Notes under the pieces: generated by a model | What the model was told of the DNA's origin: nothing | The model's input: the letters and a program-made list of their open reading frames with translations, nothing else | Database searches by the model: none | Assembly (NCBI RefSeq): GCF_007753095.1 | Contig: NZ_CP036348.1 | Coordinates: 4,937,411-5,001,410, forward strand | Reading direction: 5' to 3' | Origin: Rosistilla carotiformis | GTDB lineage: Bacteria; Planctomycetota; Planctomycetia; Pirellulales; Pirellulaceae | DNA length: 64,000 bases | Translations under genes and position numbers: made by a program | Part shown: one piece after another, positions 50,201-58,928 of the stretch | Layout: each line of letters begins with the position of its first letter | Numbering within the stretch: the first letter of the stretch is position 1

Positions 50201-51136
50201 ATGAAAGTATCGATTATTGGCGGCGGCGGTTTGGTTGGATCCTGTGCGGGCTACGCGCTGCAGTGCGGCGGCATCGTCCGCGAGATCGCCTTGCTGGATG
50301 TCAACGCCGAACTGGCCGTTGGCCAAGCGCTCGACATGGCTCACGGTGCTCCTAGCGTCGCCGATCAAGTGATCGTTGGTGGCGGCTACGAACACATTCC
50401 GTCGAGCGATGTGATCTGCATCACTGCCGGTCTGCGTCGCAAGCCAGACGAATCGCGATTGGACTTGATCAACCGCAACACCGACCTGTTTGTTTCGATC
50501 TTGGACCAGATCAAAGCGGCTGGATTGAAGGAGGGCGCGATCGTCGTCGTCGTGTCGAACCCCGTCGACATCCTGACCTACGTCGCGGCTCATCGCTTGG
50601 GCTTGCCGAAGCAGAAGGTGATCGGCCTGGGAACTCAGCTCGATACGATCCGCTTCTGCTGCCTGATCTCGTCGGAACTCAAGGCACCGCCAACGCAGAC
50701 GAAGGCGTTGATTTTGGGTGAGCATGGCGACAGCATGGTGCCGATCTGGTCGAGTGCCACGATCGCCGGCCTGCCATTGGACAAATACCCAGGTTGGAAT
50801 CCAAACTTGGCGAACCAATTGTTCACGCGAACCAAGGGAAGTGGCGCCGAAGTGATCAAACGCAAGGGCGGAGCTGGCTTTGCCGTCGGCATCGCGATCC
50901 GCGACGTGATCGAATCGATCGCTTTGAATTCGCAAAAGGTTCTGCCAGTTAGCAGCATCCAAGAGGGATGTTACGGAATCCGCGACGTCGCGTTGAGCGT
51001 CCCGACAGTTGTCGGCCGTTGCGGCGTTGTCGATCGTCACGAGATCGATCTGTGGCCAAAGGAAGTTCAAGGCCTGCGAGCCAGCGGTGCAGCGCTTCGC
51101 AAAACCTTGGAAGTTGTCCTGAACCGCGTCGGTTAG
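50201..51136 (+). CDS. LDH/MDH-fold NAD-dependent dehydrogenase of the microcompartment operon
   Basis: 311 residues. Rossmann glycine motif SIIGGGGLVGS (residues 4-14), nucleotide-binding Asp33 (LLDV), catalytic His175 (ILGEHGDS) and SNPVDILTY are all intact. In the loop that separates lactate from malate dehydrogenases, the text is AGLRRKPDESR: Arg80 stands where lactate dehydrogenases have Gln and malate dehydrogenases have Arg. Annotation as lactate dehydrogenase is therefore doubtful; malate/oxaloacetate or another substrate is possible. It probably regenerates NAD+ for the aldehyde dehydrogenase. No encapsulation helix is visible. Last gene of the operon. Confidence 0.85.
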   Translation: MKVSIIGGGGLVGSCAGYALQCGGIVREIALLDVNAELAVGQALDMAHGAPSVADQVIVGGGYEHIPSSDVICITAGLRRKPDESRLDLINRNTDLFVSILDQIKAAGLKEGAIVVVVSNPVDILTYVAAHRLGLPKQKVIGLGTQLDTIRFCCLISSELKAPPTQTKALILGEHGDSMVPIWSSATIAGLPLDKYPGWNPNLANQLFTRTKGSGAEVIKRKGGAGFAVGIAIRDVIESIALNSQKVLPVSSIQEGCYGIRDVALSVPTVVGRCGVVDRHEIDLWPKEVQGLRASGAALRKTLEVVLNRVG

Positions 51137-51278
51137 TAGCCCGGTTCCAGTTGGTCGCTCTTTCGCATTACGAGCACGACGTTCAAGCGAGTGATCCGCG
51201 CGACGATCCTGGAATCACCTTCTAGCGCTTCGTCCCGGTATTTCGGACGGAGCGAGCGGGGGCAATTTCTTGTATATT

Positions 51279-51298
51279 GAGGCCGATGCGTCGGCCTC
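51279..51298. terminator. 8-bp hairpin after the microcompartment operon
   Basis: GAGGCCGA and TCGGCCTC form a perfect 8-bp stem with a TGCG tetraloop, 142 bp after the dehydrogenase stop and 43 bp before the dehydratase start. No T-tract follows, so it could terminate the BMC operon or sit in the dehydratase leader. Confidence 0.4.
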
Positions 51299-51341
51299 GT
51301 GATTTCGGGCCGGCGTTCCACAACATAACGGCGGGCCGACC

Positions 51342-53114
51342 ATGGACGACAAGAAGCGATTGCGCAGCGAAGACTGGTTTAATAACCTCAGCGATCCCAA
51401 AATCACGGCGCTTTATCTGGAGCGTTATCTCAATTACGGGCTGACTCGCGACGAACTGCAATCCGGTCGCCCATTGATCGGAATCGCGCAAACCGGCAGC
51501 GACATCTCCCCCTGCAATCGGATCCATCTGCAGACCGCCGAGCGCGCTCGCGACGGAATCCGCGATGCCGGAGGAATCCCGTTTGTCTTTCCGATGCATC
51601 CGATTCAAGAGAGTTGCCGACGTCCGACGTCGGGACTCGATCGCAACCTCGCCTACCTCGGCTTGGTTGAAATCATGCGCGGCTACCCCTTCGACGGCAT
51701 CGTTTTGACGACCGGTTGCGACAAGACAACTCCCGCCGCATTGATGGCCGCTGCGACCGTCAACCTTCCGTCGATCGTCCTCTCCGGCGGACCGATGGTC
51801 GACAGTTATCTGGACGGTCGACTGGCCGGCGCCGGCACGGTGATCTGGGAAGCGCGGAAGCGATTGGCCGCGGGCGAGATCGATTACGACGGCTTCATGA
51901 TGATGCTCGAATCGACCACGCTCAGCCCAGGGCACTGCAACACGATGGGGACCGCGCTGACGATGAACTGTCTCGCCGAAGCCCTCGGCATGTCGTTGCC
52001 CGGATGCGCGGGAATCCCCGCTCCGTTTCGGCAGCGCGGCCAGATGGCGTATCAGACCGGCAGAAGAATCGTCGAAATGGTTCATGAGGATCTGCGGCCC
52101 AGCGAGATCATGACGCGGGAAGCGTTTGAGAACGTCGTCGTCGTCAATTCGGCGATCGGTGGTTCGACCAATGCGCCGCCGCACATCCAAGCGATCGCCA
52201 AACACATGGGTGTGGAGATGGTGGTCGAAGACTGGCAGGAGATCGGATACGAGATCCCGTTGCTGGTCAACTGCCAACCGACAGGCGACTTCTTGGGCGA
52301 AGGCTTTCATCGCGCCGGCGCGGTGCCTGCCGTGATGCTTGAATTGCTGCAAGCCGGCCGGATTCATGGCGGCTGCAAAACAGTCTCCGGAAAATCGGTA
52401 GCCGAAAACATTTCGGGGCGTGAATCGCTGGACCGCCAAGTGATCATGCCGTTTGACAGTCCGTTGATTCCTCAGGCCGGGTTCATGGTCTTGTCGGGAA
52501 ATCTGTTCGACGCAGCGTTGATGAAGACCAGTGGGATCAGCGCCAAGTTCCGCAAGCGTTATCTGTGTGAGCCCGGCAACGAAAACTGCTTCGACGCGCG
52601 GGCGATCGTTTTCGAAGGGCCCGAAGATTATCACGACCGGATCAACGATGCTGCCTTGATGATCGACGACTCCTGTATTTTGGTGATCCGCGGATGCGGA
52701 CCGATCGGATATCCCGGATCGGCGGAAGTCGTCAACATGCAGCCGCCCGACGAGATGATCGCCGCAGGGATCTCCGAATTGCCAACGATGGGGGATGGCC
52801 GCCAGAGCGGAACTTCGTCGAGTCCATCGATCTTAAATGCTTCCCCGGAATCTTTGGCTGGCGGGAACCTAGCGCTGTTGGAAACCGGCGACATGATCCG
52901 GTTCGATCTGAACAACAGCCGCGTCGAGCTATTGATCAGCGAACACGAACTGCATGCCCGGCGAGACGCTTACCAGCCGCCTGAATTGATCAATGGATCG
53001 CCGTGGGAAGAACTGTCGCGAACCTACACCGGACAATTGTCCGACGGGGCGTGCCTCGATTTTGCAACCGCCTATCGCAACCTGGGCGACGAACCGCTGC
53101 GGCACAGCCACTAA
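51342..53114 (+). CDS. IlvD/Edd-family sugar-acid (pentonate-type) dehydratase
   Basis: 590 residues. Iron-sulfur dehydratase that removes water from an aldonate to give a 2-keto-3-deoxy acid. The cluster-ligand cysteines appear in SPCNRIH, TGCDKTTP and the later GCAGIPAP segment; PGHCNTMGTALTMN and NSAIGGSTNAPPH are family signatures. The sequence type is that of arabinonate/xylonate dehydratases rather than branched-chain IlvD (GIAQTGSDISPCN). A keto-deoxy product would suit the KDPG-type aldolase and KDG kinase at 62.4-64 kb, but these genes are not linked in one operon. It follows the BMC operon by 205 bp and may be co-regulated. Confidence 0.85.
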   Translation: MDDKKRLRSEDWFNNLSDPKITALYLERYLNYGLTRDELQSGRPLIGIAQTGSDISPCNRIHLQTAERARDGIRDAGGIPFVFPMHPIQESCRRPTSGLDRNLAYLGLVEIMRGYPFDGIVLTTGCDKTTPAALMAAATVNLPSIVLSGGPMVDSYLDGRLAGAGTVIWEARKRLAAGEIDYDGFMMMLESTTLSPGHCNTMGTALTMNCLAEALGMSLPGCAGIPAPFRQRGQMAYQTGRRIVEMVHEDLRPSEIMTREAFENVVVVNSAIGGSTNAPPHIQAIAKHMGVEMVVEDWQEIGYEIPLLVNCQPTGDFLGEGFHRAGAVPAVMLELLQAGRIHGGCKTVSGKSVAENISGRESLDRQVIMPFDSPLIPQAGFMVLSGNLFDAALMKTSGISAKFRKRYLCEPGNENCFDARAIVFEGPEDYHDRINDAALMIDDSCILVIRGCGPIGYPGSAEVVNMQPPDEMIAAGISELPTMGDGRQSGTSSSPSILNASPESLAGGNLALLETGDMIRFDLNNSRVELLISEHELHARRDAYQPPELINGSPWEELSRTYTGQLSDGACLDFATAYRNLGDEPLRHSH

Positions 53115-53156
53115 AGGCGCCGCGCGGCGGTGCGGATACAAAACGCCAAAACGATG

Positions 53157-54599
53157 TCAAATGAAGGCATCGCATTCCGCTTCGTCCAGTTCTTCCTGAA
53201 CGCTTTCGTTGGGTAAGCGAACGATCACCTTGGTACCGACGCCCAGTTCGCTTTCTACCGTGATCGCGCCGCCATGGGTGCGAACGATTCCGTAAGCGAT
53301 CGACAGCCCCAATCCCGTCCCTTCCCCTTCCGCTTTGGTGGTGAAAAACGGATCAAAGATCTGATCGAGATCTTCCTTAGAGATTCCAGCCCCGTTGTCA
53401 TCGACAACCAAACACGAATCCACATCGGTTCCGTTCGTCGACACATAGACCTTTCCCGTGTCAGGAGTTGCCTGCACGGCGTTGAGAATGACGATCGAAC
53501 AGACTTGAGCGATCTCCCCCACGTTACAAGCCATCGTGGAGAGTTCCCCCAACTTCAATTCAATTTTGTCCGTGTCCCCGAGCGTCGTTTGTAGCATTTT
53601 GACAGCGTTGATGACGATCGCGTTAAGGTCTGCATCCACGATGCCGCCGCGGTCAAGATTGGAAAAGTCCTTAAGACTCTTCACAATGTCTTTGATTCGA
53701 ATCACACCATCACGCGATTCACTGACCAACATTTTGGTGTCGTTCAACACGTATCGGATATCGCGTTGGGGCGTTTCGGAGGAAGCGTTCCCACCTAGCC
53801 GATTCAATACGCTTCCATCGGAACCGATCACGGGCGCATTACAATCCAGGAGCGTTGCACATAACCGTTCATAATCCGAGATTGTCGATTCAATGACATG
53901 CACATAGTCACACAACGCATTCAAATTGGTGTCGACGAAAAACAGAGGGTTATTGATTTCATGGGCGACCCCAGAGGCCAACACACCGATCGAAGCCATC
54001 TTCTCGGAATGGACCAACTGGGCTTGCTGTTCCGCAAGATGACGGTTGGCAGCCTTCAGCTTTGTGTTGATTTCCACCAAACTCGCCATCGCTTCGTCGT
54101 AGGATGTCGCGAGATCCAGCCGCATCAAGTCTAGGCAAAAGTGACACTCGACATGGCCAACTTGGGTTTCCATCGTGACGCTGCGCGTACGAAACTGAGG
54201 ATAGCGAATCTCGCCGAAATAGACACGTGGCGCGGTCACCGTCAGTTTGGCGTAGGTTTCTTGCAACCGCACGATCGCTTCCCCAACGATCGTGTTCAAT
54301 GTTTCAGAAATCGCGTCGCAAATCATTTCGCGCACTTCGGGCTGCGTCTGCTGAAAGATCGTCTCATCAATTCCAATCACGCGCGCCGCGGTCTCTTCAT
54401 CCATGGCGATCACATACTCACCAAACACGGTCCCCGTGTAGTAGATCGACACGATAAAATTCTTCTTCGTTCGCAACGAACTGGATTCCATGACGTCCGA
54501 ACGTTGGAGCGTGGAAACTCCAAACATGTCGAAAAGGACACGTTCGGAAATCTCTTCAAACGCGCGTGCATGATCCGATAGATGTTGAATGTCGTTCAC
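53157..54599 (-). CDS. Hybrid protein: CheX-like phosphatase domain fused to histidine kinase
   Basis: 480 residues, no membrane segment. The N-terminal domain (about 1-165) resembles CheX/CheC phosphatases, including the catalytic E-x-x-N pair Glu99/Asn102 in ISETLNTIVGEA. A coiled coil (about 175-200) links it to a histidine kinase core: His213 in SGVAHEINNPL, N-box SIVILNAVQATP, G1 VDDNGAGI, F-box FDPFFTTK and G2 GTGLGLSIAYG. Its ATG overlaps the stop of the CheY-like gene by four bases. The protein may both phosphorylate and dephosphorylate its partner regulator. Between it and the dehydratase lies a 12-bp GC palindrome (53118-53129), a weak terminator candidate. Confidence 0.88.
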   Translation of the reverse strand: MNDIQHLSDHARAFEEISERVLFDMFGVSTLQRSDVMESSSLRTKKNFIVSIYYTGTVFGEYVIAMDEETAARVIGIDETIFQQTQPEVREMICDAISETLNTIVGEAIVRLQETYAKLTVTAPRVYFGEIRYPQFRTRSVTMETQVGHVECHFCLDLMRLDLATSYDEAMASLVEINTKLKAANRHLAEQQAQLVHSEKMASIGVLASGVAHEINNPLFFVDTNLNALCDYVHVIESTISDYERLCATLLDCNAPVIGSDGSVLNRLGGNASSETPQRDIRYVLNDTKMLVSESRDGVIRIKDIVKSLKDFSNLDRGGIVDADLNAIVINAVKMLQTTLGDTDKIELKLGELSTMACNVGEIAQVCSIVILNAVQATPDTGKVYVSTNGTDVDSCLVVDDNGAGISKEDLDQIFDPFFTTKAEGEGTGLGLSIAYGIVRTHGGAITVESELGVGTKVIVRLPNESVQEELDEAECDAFI

Positions 54600-54982
54600 A
54601 CCGCGTACCCCAAAATTTTCTCGACGGCTGAAATAAGACGCTGCTGATCCTCAATGCAATCGCGACGGATTGGTTTCTCTAGAAACGCCCCCGCGCCTGC
54701 TTCCAAACACTTCCGCACGATCTCTTCGTCTTTGAGCGCCGAGAGCATCACCACGTTGGCATCGGGGCAGTGGGCGCGAATCTCCTTCAAGCACTCCAGA
54801 CCATCCATGTTCGGCATCGTCACATCCAGCAAAGTTATGTCGGGGTTCAATTCTTTGAACAACTGCACCCCTTCCTCGCCATCGCAGCCCAGGCCAACGA
54901 CGTTGAATCCGATTTCAGTGAGCACGGTCTGCATCACCTTGCCCATAAATCTGCTGTCATCGACCACTAACACGGAAATCAT
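54596..54982 (-). CDS. CheY-like single-domain response regulator
   Basis: 128 residues. A complete receiver domain: acidic pair Asp8/Asp9 (VLVVDDS), phosphoacceptor Asp53 (ITLLDVTMPNMDG), switch Ser in VMLSAL and Lys in FLEKPI. No output domain, so it acts through protein contact. The stop codon overlaps the start of the histidine kinase gene (ATGA), so both are made together and are presumably cognate. Confidence 0.93.
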   Translation of the reverse strand: MISVLVVDDSRFMGKVMQTVLTEIGFNVVGLGCDGEEGVQLFKELNPDITLLDVTMPNMDGLECLKEIRAHCPDANVVMLSALKDEEIVRKCLEAGAGAFLEKPIRRDCIEDQQRLISAVEKILGYAV

Positions 54983-55478
54983 AGTTTTGTATCCCTAACA
55001 CGTGTCTATCGAAACAATTGTCCGCATGTGCTGAAGGTGGCTATCGACTCGAGAATCACAACGCATCATTCCACGGTCAACGGACGACGACAAATGGAAG
55101 CGAATCGATCGTGGACTCCATGGGTGACCCAGCATTTGAGGTTTCCCGCAAATCCAGATTCCCCGATATCACATCATGCTTTGATGCCCCACACAATCGA
55201 TTCGCTTGCACGACCGGCACATTGCGGTCGTCGCATCCCAACCGGTTGGGCTCGCGAGAGGCCAGCATTCCCTAAGGTCGCAAACGCAACGATTCCCAAC
55301 CATTGGGATAGCCCGGAATCGTGTCTGCGCAGCAGTGCGAACTTCGAACGGCGTGGTTACAGCAGAGCTTTGCCCATGGTTGCCCCTTCCGTCCAGCTTG
55401 CGGAACATACCACGGCGGCGTTCCCTATGTAACATAGGTCACGTTAATCGAGTGTCAAACAACCGCAAATTGGTTCGA
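54983..55478. other. Gene-free stretch of about 500 bp
   Basis: Between the response regulator start and the MMPL exporter stop (both minus strand). A short stem CCTATG-TAA-CATAGG at 55424-55438 lies 41 bp after the exporter stop and might terminate that operon. The promoter of the regulator/kinase pair must be in the left part but was not identified. Nothing else recognised. Confidence 0.45.
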
Positions 55479-57773
55479 TCACAAGGACTCCGCAGTTCGC
55501 GATGGATCGACCGCGGGTGGACGATGAAAGGCCCTGCCGATCGGACTGGCCAACAACGCTGGCAACAGAATGAGATCGCCCACCAATGCCGTGGGTAACA
55601 GCACGATCATCATCACAGCAAACATACTTGTGGGTATGAATTCCGCCGGAACCAGAACCAACAACCCCGTGCAACAGATTAACGTGGTTTGCAGCATTGC
55701 AATCGAGCACCGATGGAACGCAGTGCGAATCGCGTCCTGGCGAGAATGCCCCTGAACGAGCGCACGGCGGTACCAGGTGAGGAAATGCAACGTGTCGTCG
55801 ACGGCAATCCCCAAGGCAACGCTGGCGGTCAACATCGTTCCCAGTCCAATCGGGACCTGCATCCAACCCAACACTCCAAATACCGTCACTACGGGAGCGA
55901 CATTGGGCAACATCGCCACCAATCCTGCCCAAAAGCTCCGCAACATCAACATCATCACGGGAGCCAAGATGGCAAACGCCAGTAAAATGCTGTCGGTCAG
56001 GTCATCCAACAATTCCCCCTGAGCCTCGTCGATCAACGGCAAGCCTCCAGTAAATTCGAGATGCACGGTATCGACGTCGTCTGCGAAAATCGCGCCGACG
56101 CGTTCGCGCAGATCGCCAATCACGGCCTTGTAGGGCCGCCCATCCATGTCGGGAACACGCACGTGAATCCGCCAGGACTCCCCCACGTCCGATTCGGCCA
56201 ACCAACCTTGCGAAATAATCTCAGGCCGTGCCGCGTTGAACCGCGACTCAAAAGTCACCTGAGCCGCGATACCACGGATCCCCGATGGCTTCGGGATGCT
56301 GGGAGCGAACGTCAGCGCCGAAAGGGTCGTGACCACGCCATCGACGCTGCGCGCCTCACGCTCGGCGTCGCGGATTTGCGTCAGCCGATCGATCGGCCGC
56401 TGGGTGGAATCGGGATCGTAGCGCACGACCATTTCCAAGGATCCTTGCGGTCCGAGATGCTCGTTGATCCAAAGGTAATTGCGAACCAATTCGCTGTGCG
56501 GACGAAAGTTTTTCAGCAGATCCACGGTCGTCGTCGTACGCATCAATCCCCAACCAGCAACCGCCAATCCGATCACCCCAAGCGACAACAACAGGTTGTG
56601 GTACTTCAAAACCTTGCCGACGACAAAGTCCAACCATGGATCGACCTCCGTCGGCACTGCGATCGGCTTCTCCGACTTCACACACGGGCTCAGCGTCAGC
56701 ACGGCGGCGAAGACTGCTAACAAAACGAAGAAGCCCACCACCACGGCCAGCGCCGAATAGATGCCAAAGTTTCGGATCGGTGAGAGATCCGATACGACTA
56801 AGCTGGCCATACCGATCGCCGTCGAGATCGACGCCAGCGCACAAGGTGTCCACCCCACCTGAACGGCGCGAAACCCAGCCTGCGCCGCACCGACTTCGCG
56901 TTGTGCATCACGATAATAGTTGGCTAAATGGATCGCTCCGGATACCGTCAACACATACAACAGCGTTGGCACCGCCACGAGAATCGCATTGATGCCGTTA
57001 CTGGTGTAGTAGATCATCGCAATCCCGATCAGCGCACAGAACACCGCGGCAACCAGCACGACAAGCGTCAATCGGAGACTTCGCAGCAACCCTCCCACCA
57101 CGATCAGCGTGAGCAATGCGGAGGGGAGGATGCAGCGCTTGATGGAACGATCGGTCGCCAAGTCGATCATCGACGCCTTGTAAACGCCCCCGGCCAATCG
57201 CAACTGGTCGCGTGACAAACCACACGCTTGTTGCGCGGTCCGAGTGATCGTATCGATTACCCGATGCGGCTGGGTGCCGCCCGATGGTGTCAACGTGATC
57301 AAGGCGGCAGTGGTCTGACGATCGGGGCCGAGCAACAATCGGTCGATCCGGCCAGCCGCCTGGCCGGGCCGCAATTTCGCAGGCCCCTGAATTAGTTCAC
57401 GCATGGCTTCGGGCCCGGTGAGCACACGGTGCCAGATCGGATCGGGATCGTTGGCGGTGGCTTCTCGCAGCGCCGTTGCCAACGCGGCCAACCGTGGATC
57501 CCTCATCGTGCAACCGGGCCAGCTGACCAGAACGATTTCATCGCCACCGAACTGGTGAATGAACTGCTCGTAACGCTGCACCTCCACACGCCCTTCGGGA
57601 AGCCATTGGTGCATGTCGGTCGTATTGCTGTGGAGAAACAACAACGCATACAGCAGCACCGGAGACACGAGCACCAAAGCGGCAACCACGATCCATGACA
57701 ACGTGCGCAGACGCAACTGCTGTCCAATGGACATCGAATTTTCCGCCTCTTCGTGAGGCAACGGTTCATTCAC
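55479..57773 (-). CDS. MMPL/RND-family exporter (HpnN-like)
   Basis: 764 residues, two structurally repeated halves. Each starts with a transmembrane helix and a periplasmic loop domain, followed by five or six helices. The first half includes LRTLSWIVVAALVLVSPVLLYALLF and the GIAMIYYTSNGINAILVAVPTLLYVLTVSGAIHLANYY segment; the second includes LLLSLGVIGLAVAGWGLM and SVALGIAVDDTLHFLTWY, where the Asp-Asp pair fits the proton-relay helix. MMPL/HpnN proteins move lipids such as hopanoids or other large amphiphiles to the outer membrane. It overlaps the upstream methyltransferase gene by four bases, suggesting that the methylated product is its cargo. Confidence 0.85.
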   Translation of the reverse strand: MNEPLPHEEAENSMSIGQQLRLRTLSWIVVAALVLVSPVLLYALLFLHSNTTDMHQWLPEGRVEVQRYEQFIHQFGGDEIVLVSWPGCTMRDPRLAALATALREATANDPDPIWHRVLTGPEAMRELIQGPAKLRPGQAAGRIDRLLLGPDRQTTAALITLTPSGGTQPHRVIDTITRTAQQACGLSRDQLRLAGGVYKASMIDLATDRSIKRCILPSALLTLIVVGGLLRSLRLTLVVLVAAVFCALIGIAMIYYTSNGINAILVAVPTLLYVLTVSGAIHLANYYRDAQREVGAAQAGFRAVQVGWTPCALASISTAIGMASLVVSDLSPIRNFGIYSALAVVVGFFVLLAVFAAVLTLSPCVKSEKPIAVPTEVDPWLDFVVGKVLKYHNLLLSLGVIGLAVAGWGLMRTTTTVDLLKNFRPHSELVRNYLWINEHLGPQGSLEMVVRYDPDSTQRPIDRLTQIRDAEREARSVDGVVTTLSALTFAPSIPKPSGIRGIAAQVTFESRFNAARPEIISQGWLAESDVGESWRIHVRVPDMDGRPYKAVIGDLRERVGAIFADDVDTVHLEFTGGLPLIDEAQGELLDDLTDSILLAFAILAPVMMLMLRSFWAGLVAMLPNVAPVVTVFGVLGWMQVPIGLGTMLTASVALGIAVDDTLHFLTWYRRALVQGHSRQDAIRTAFHRCSIAMLQTTLICCTGLLVLVPAEFIPTSMFAVMMIVLLPTALVGDLILLPALLASPIGRAFHRPPAVDPSRTAESL

Positions 57774-58621
57774 TGCGTCGGCTTTTCAAATTCAAAGATC
57801 CCGTATTTCATCGCCCCGGTGGCATACGCGATCCAGATCCGCGCGACACTCAACAGAAAGATTGCATGGCGGCTTTTAGACGAAAAGATGAACCGCCACC
57901 CGGCCCGCGAAAAGAAGCAAAACTTCACAACACGCCATACACAGATCGCCCAAGTTTTGCGAACCTGGCGGGTTACGTCCTCATATTTCACCTGACGCAG
58001 TCCCGCCGCTTCGGCCAACTGAGTATATTCGCTCGCCGCTCCCATGCTTGGCAGCCGGCCCTCGCGACAAATCGGTTCCAGCAGCCACCGCTGGGCCGTC
58101 GGCGAGGAGCGTTCGGCGGTCAGCCATGCCGTGATGCACGCCCGGCCGCCCGGCTTGAGCACTCGAGCGACTTCTTCAAAGTAGACATCTTTATGAGGAA
58201 CATGCGCGATGCACTCGATCGATACCAGGCCGTCAAAAGATCCGTCGGCCAGTTGATTCGACTCCCAATTCCGCAATAAATACGTCGGGCTGTTGGTCGC
58301 GCGCGGCTGAGCGATCGCGTACTCATATTGGGTCGACGATATCGTCAGCCCCGTCATTTGAAAGCCGTACTTCTCGGCCAGGTACCGCGACGTCGCACCG
58401 TAACCGCAACCGACATCGCAAACCCTCGCCCCCGGCTGGAGCTCCAGTGGAAGCGCAATGCGGTGGATCAGGTTTTCAGTCGCCTGCAGTGGCGTTTCGT
58501 CCCCCTTGTGCCAATAGCCATGATGGAGGTGATCGCCCCACAACTGGCGATAGAAAACGTCCAAGTCGTCATAATGTCCCGAGACGTCGACGGCATCGAT
58601 CGGAACACTCGATTCAATCAT
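57770..58621 (-). CDS. Class I SAM-dependent methyltransferase, small-lipid/tocopherol-type
   Basis: 283 residues from the ATG at 58621; 31 open codons upstream are not convincing. Motif I VCDVGCGYGATSRYLAE binds SAM, with GMTGLTIS-type second strand (QMTGLTISSTQYEYA), SFDGLVSIECIAHV and LKPGGRACITAWL. The N-terminal HYDDLDVFYRQLWGDHLHHGYW is typical of gamma-tocopherol/sarcosine-type C- or N-methyltransferases. The C-terminus is unusually long and hydrophobic (CFFSRAGWRFIFSS, AIFLLSVARIWIA), suggesting membrane association. The ATGA overlap with the exporter gene argues for a joint pathway; the substrate is unknown, probably a lipid or quinone-like compound. Confidence 0.85.
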   Translation of the reverse strand: MIESSVPIDAVDVSGHYDDLDVFYRQLWGDHLHHGYWHKGDETPLQATENLIHRIALPLELQPGARVCDVGCGYGATSRYLAEKYGFQMTGLTISSTQYEYAIAQPRATNSPTYLLRNWESNQLADGSFDGLVSIECIAHVPHKDVYFEEVARVLKPGGRACITAWLTAERSSPTAQRWLLEPICREGRLPSMGAASEYTQLAEAAGLRQVKYEDVTRQVRKTWAICVWRVVKFCFFSRAGWRFIFSSKSRHAIFLLSVARIWIAYATGAMKYGIFEFEKPTQ

Positions 58622-58928
58622 GGACTTCGAAACCCCGTTGGTATGATGCGACGACTCCTTGCCATTTATAAGATATCGCAGGAACGCTAGCGAGATGAAT
58701 TCCCAGCAAGCCAAGGCCTACGCAAGCGACAGCACAGGATTCCGCCGAAAACCCTCGCGAACGCTCCGAAGGCATCCCCGCTGTGCCATGTTGTCGCAAT
58801 TCACGGTATAACATGCCCATCCCATGGGTCACGGCGACCAGGCCACCGCGCGTCGGTTGCCTTCCATTGCCTAAAAACATGCCGATTCGACGACCCAACT
58901 GCACTTATCCGGGAACCGCCCCCACGAA
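58622..58928. other. Divergent control region of about 307 bp
   Basis: Between the methyltransferase (minus) and ECF sigma (plus) genes. No clear promoter, repeat or RNA gene was recognised. Confidence 0.4.

Noticed and set aside
51222-52634. 470-residue minus-strand frame opposite the dehydratase gene
   Set aside because: Antisense shadow of a complete IlvD/Edd family gene.
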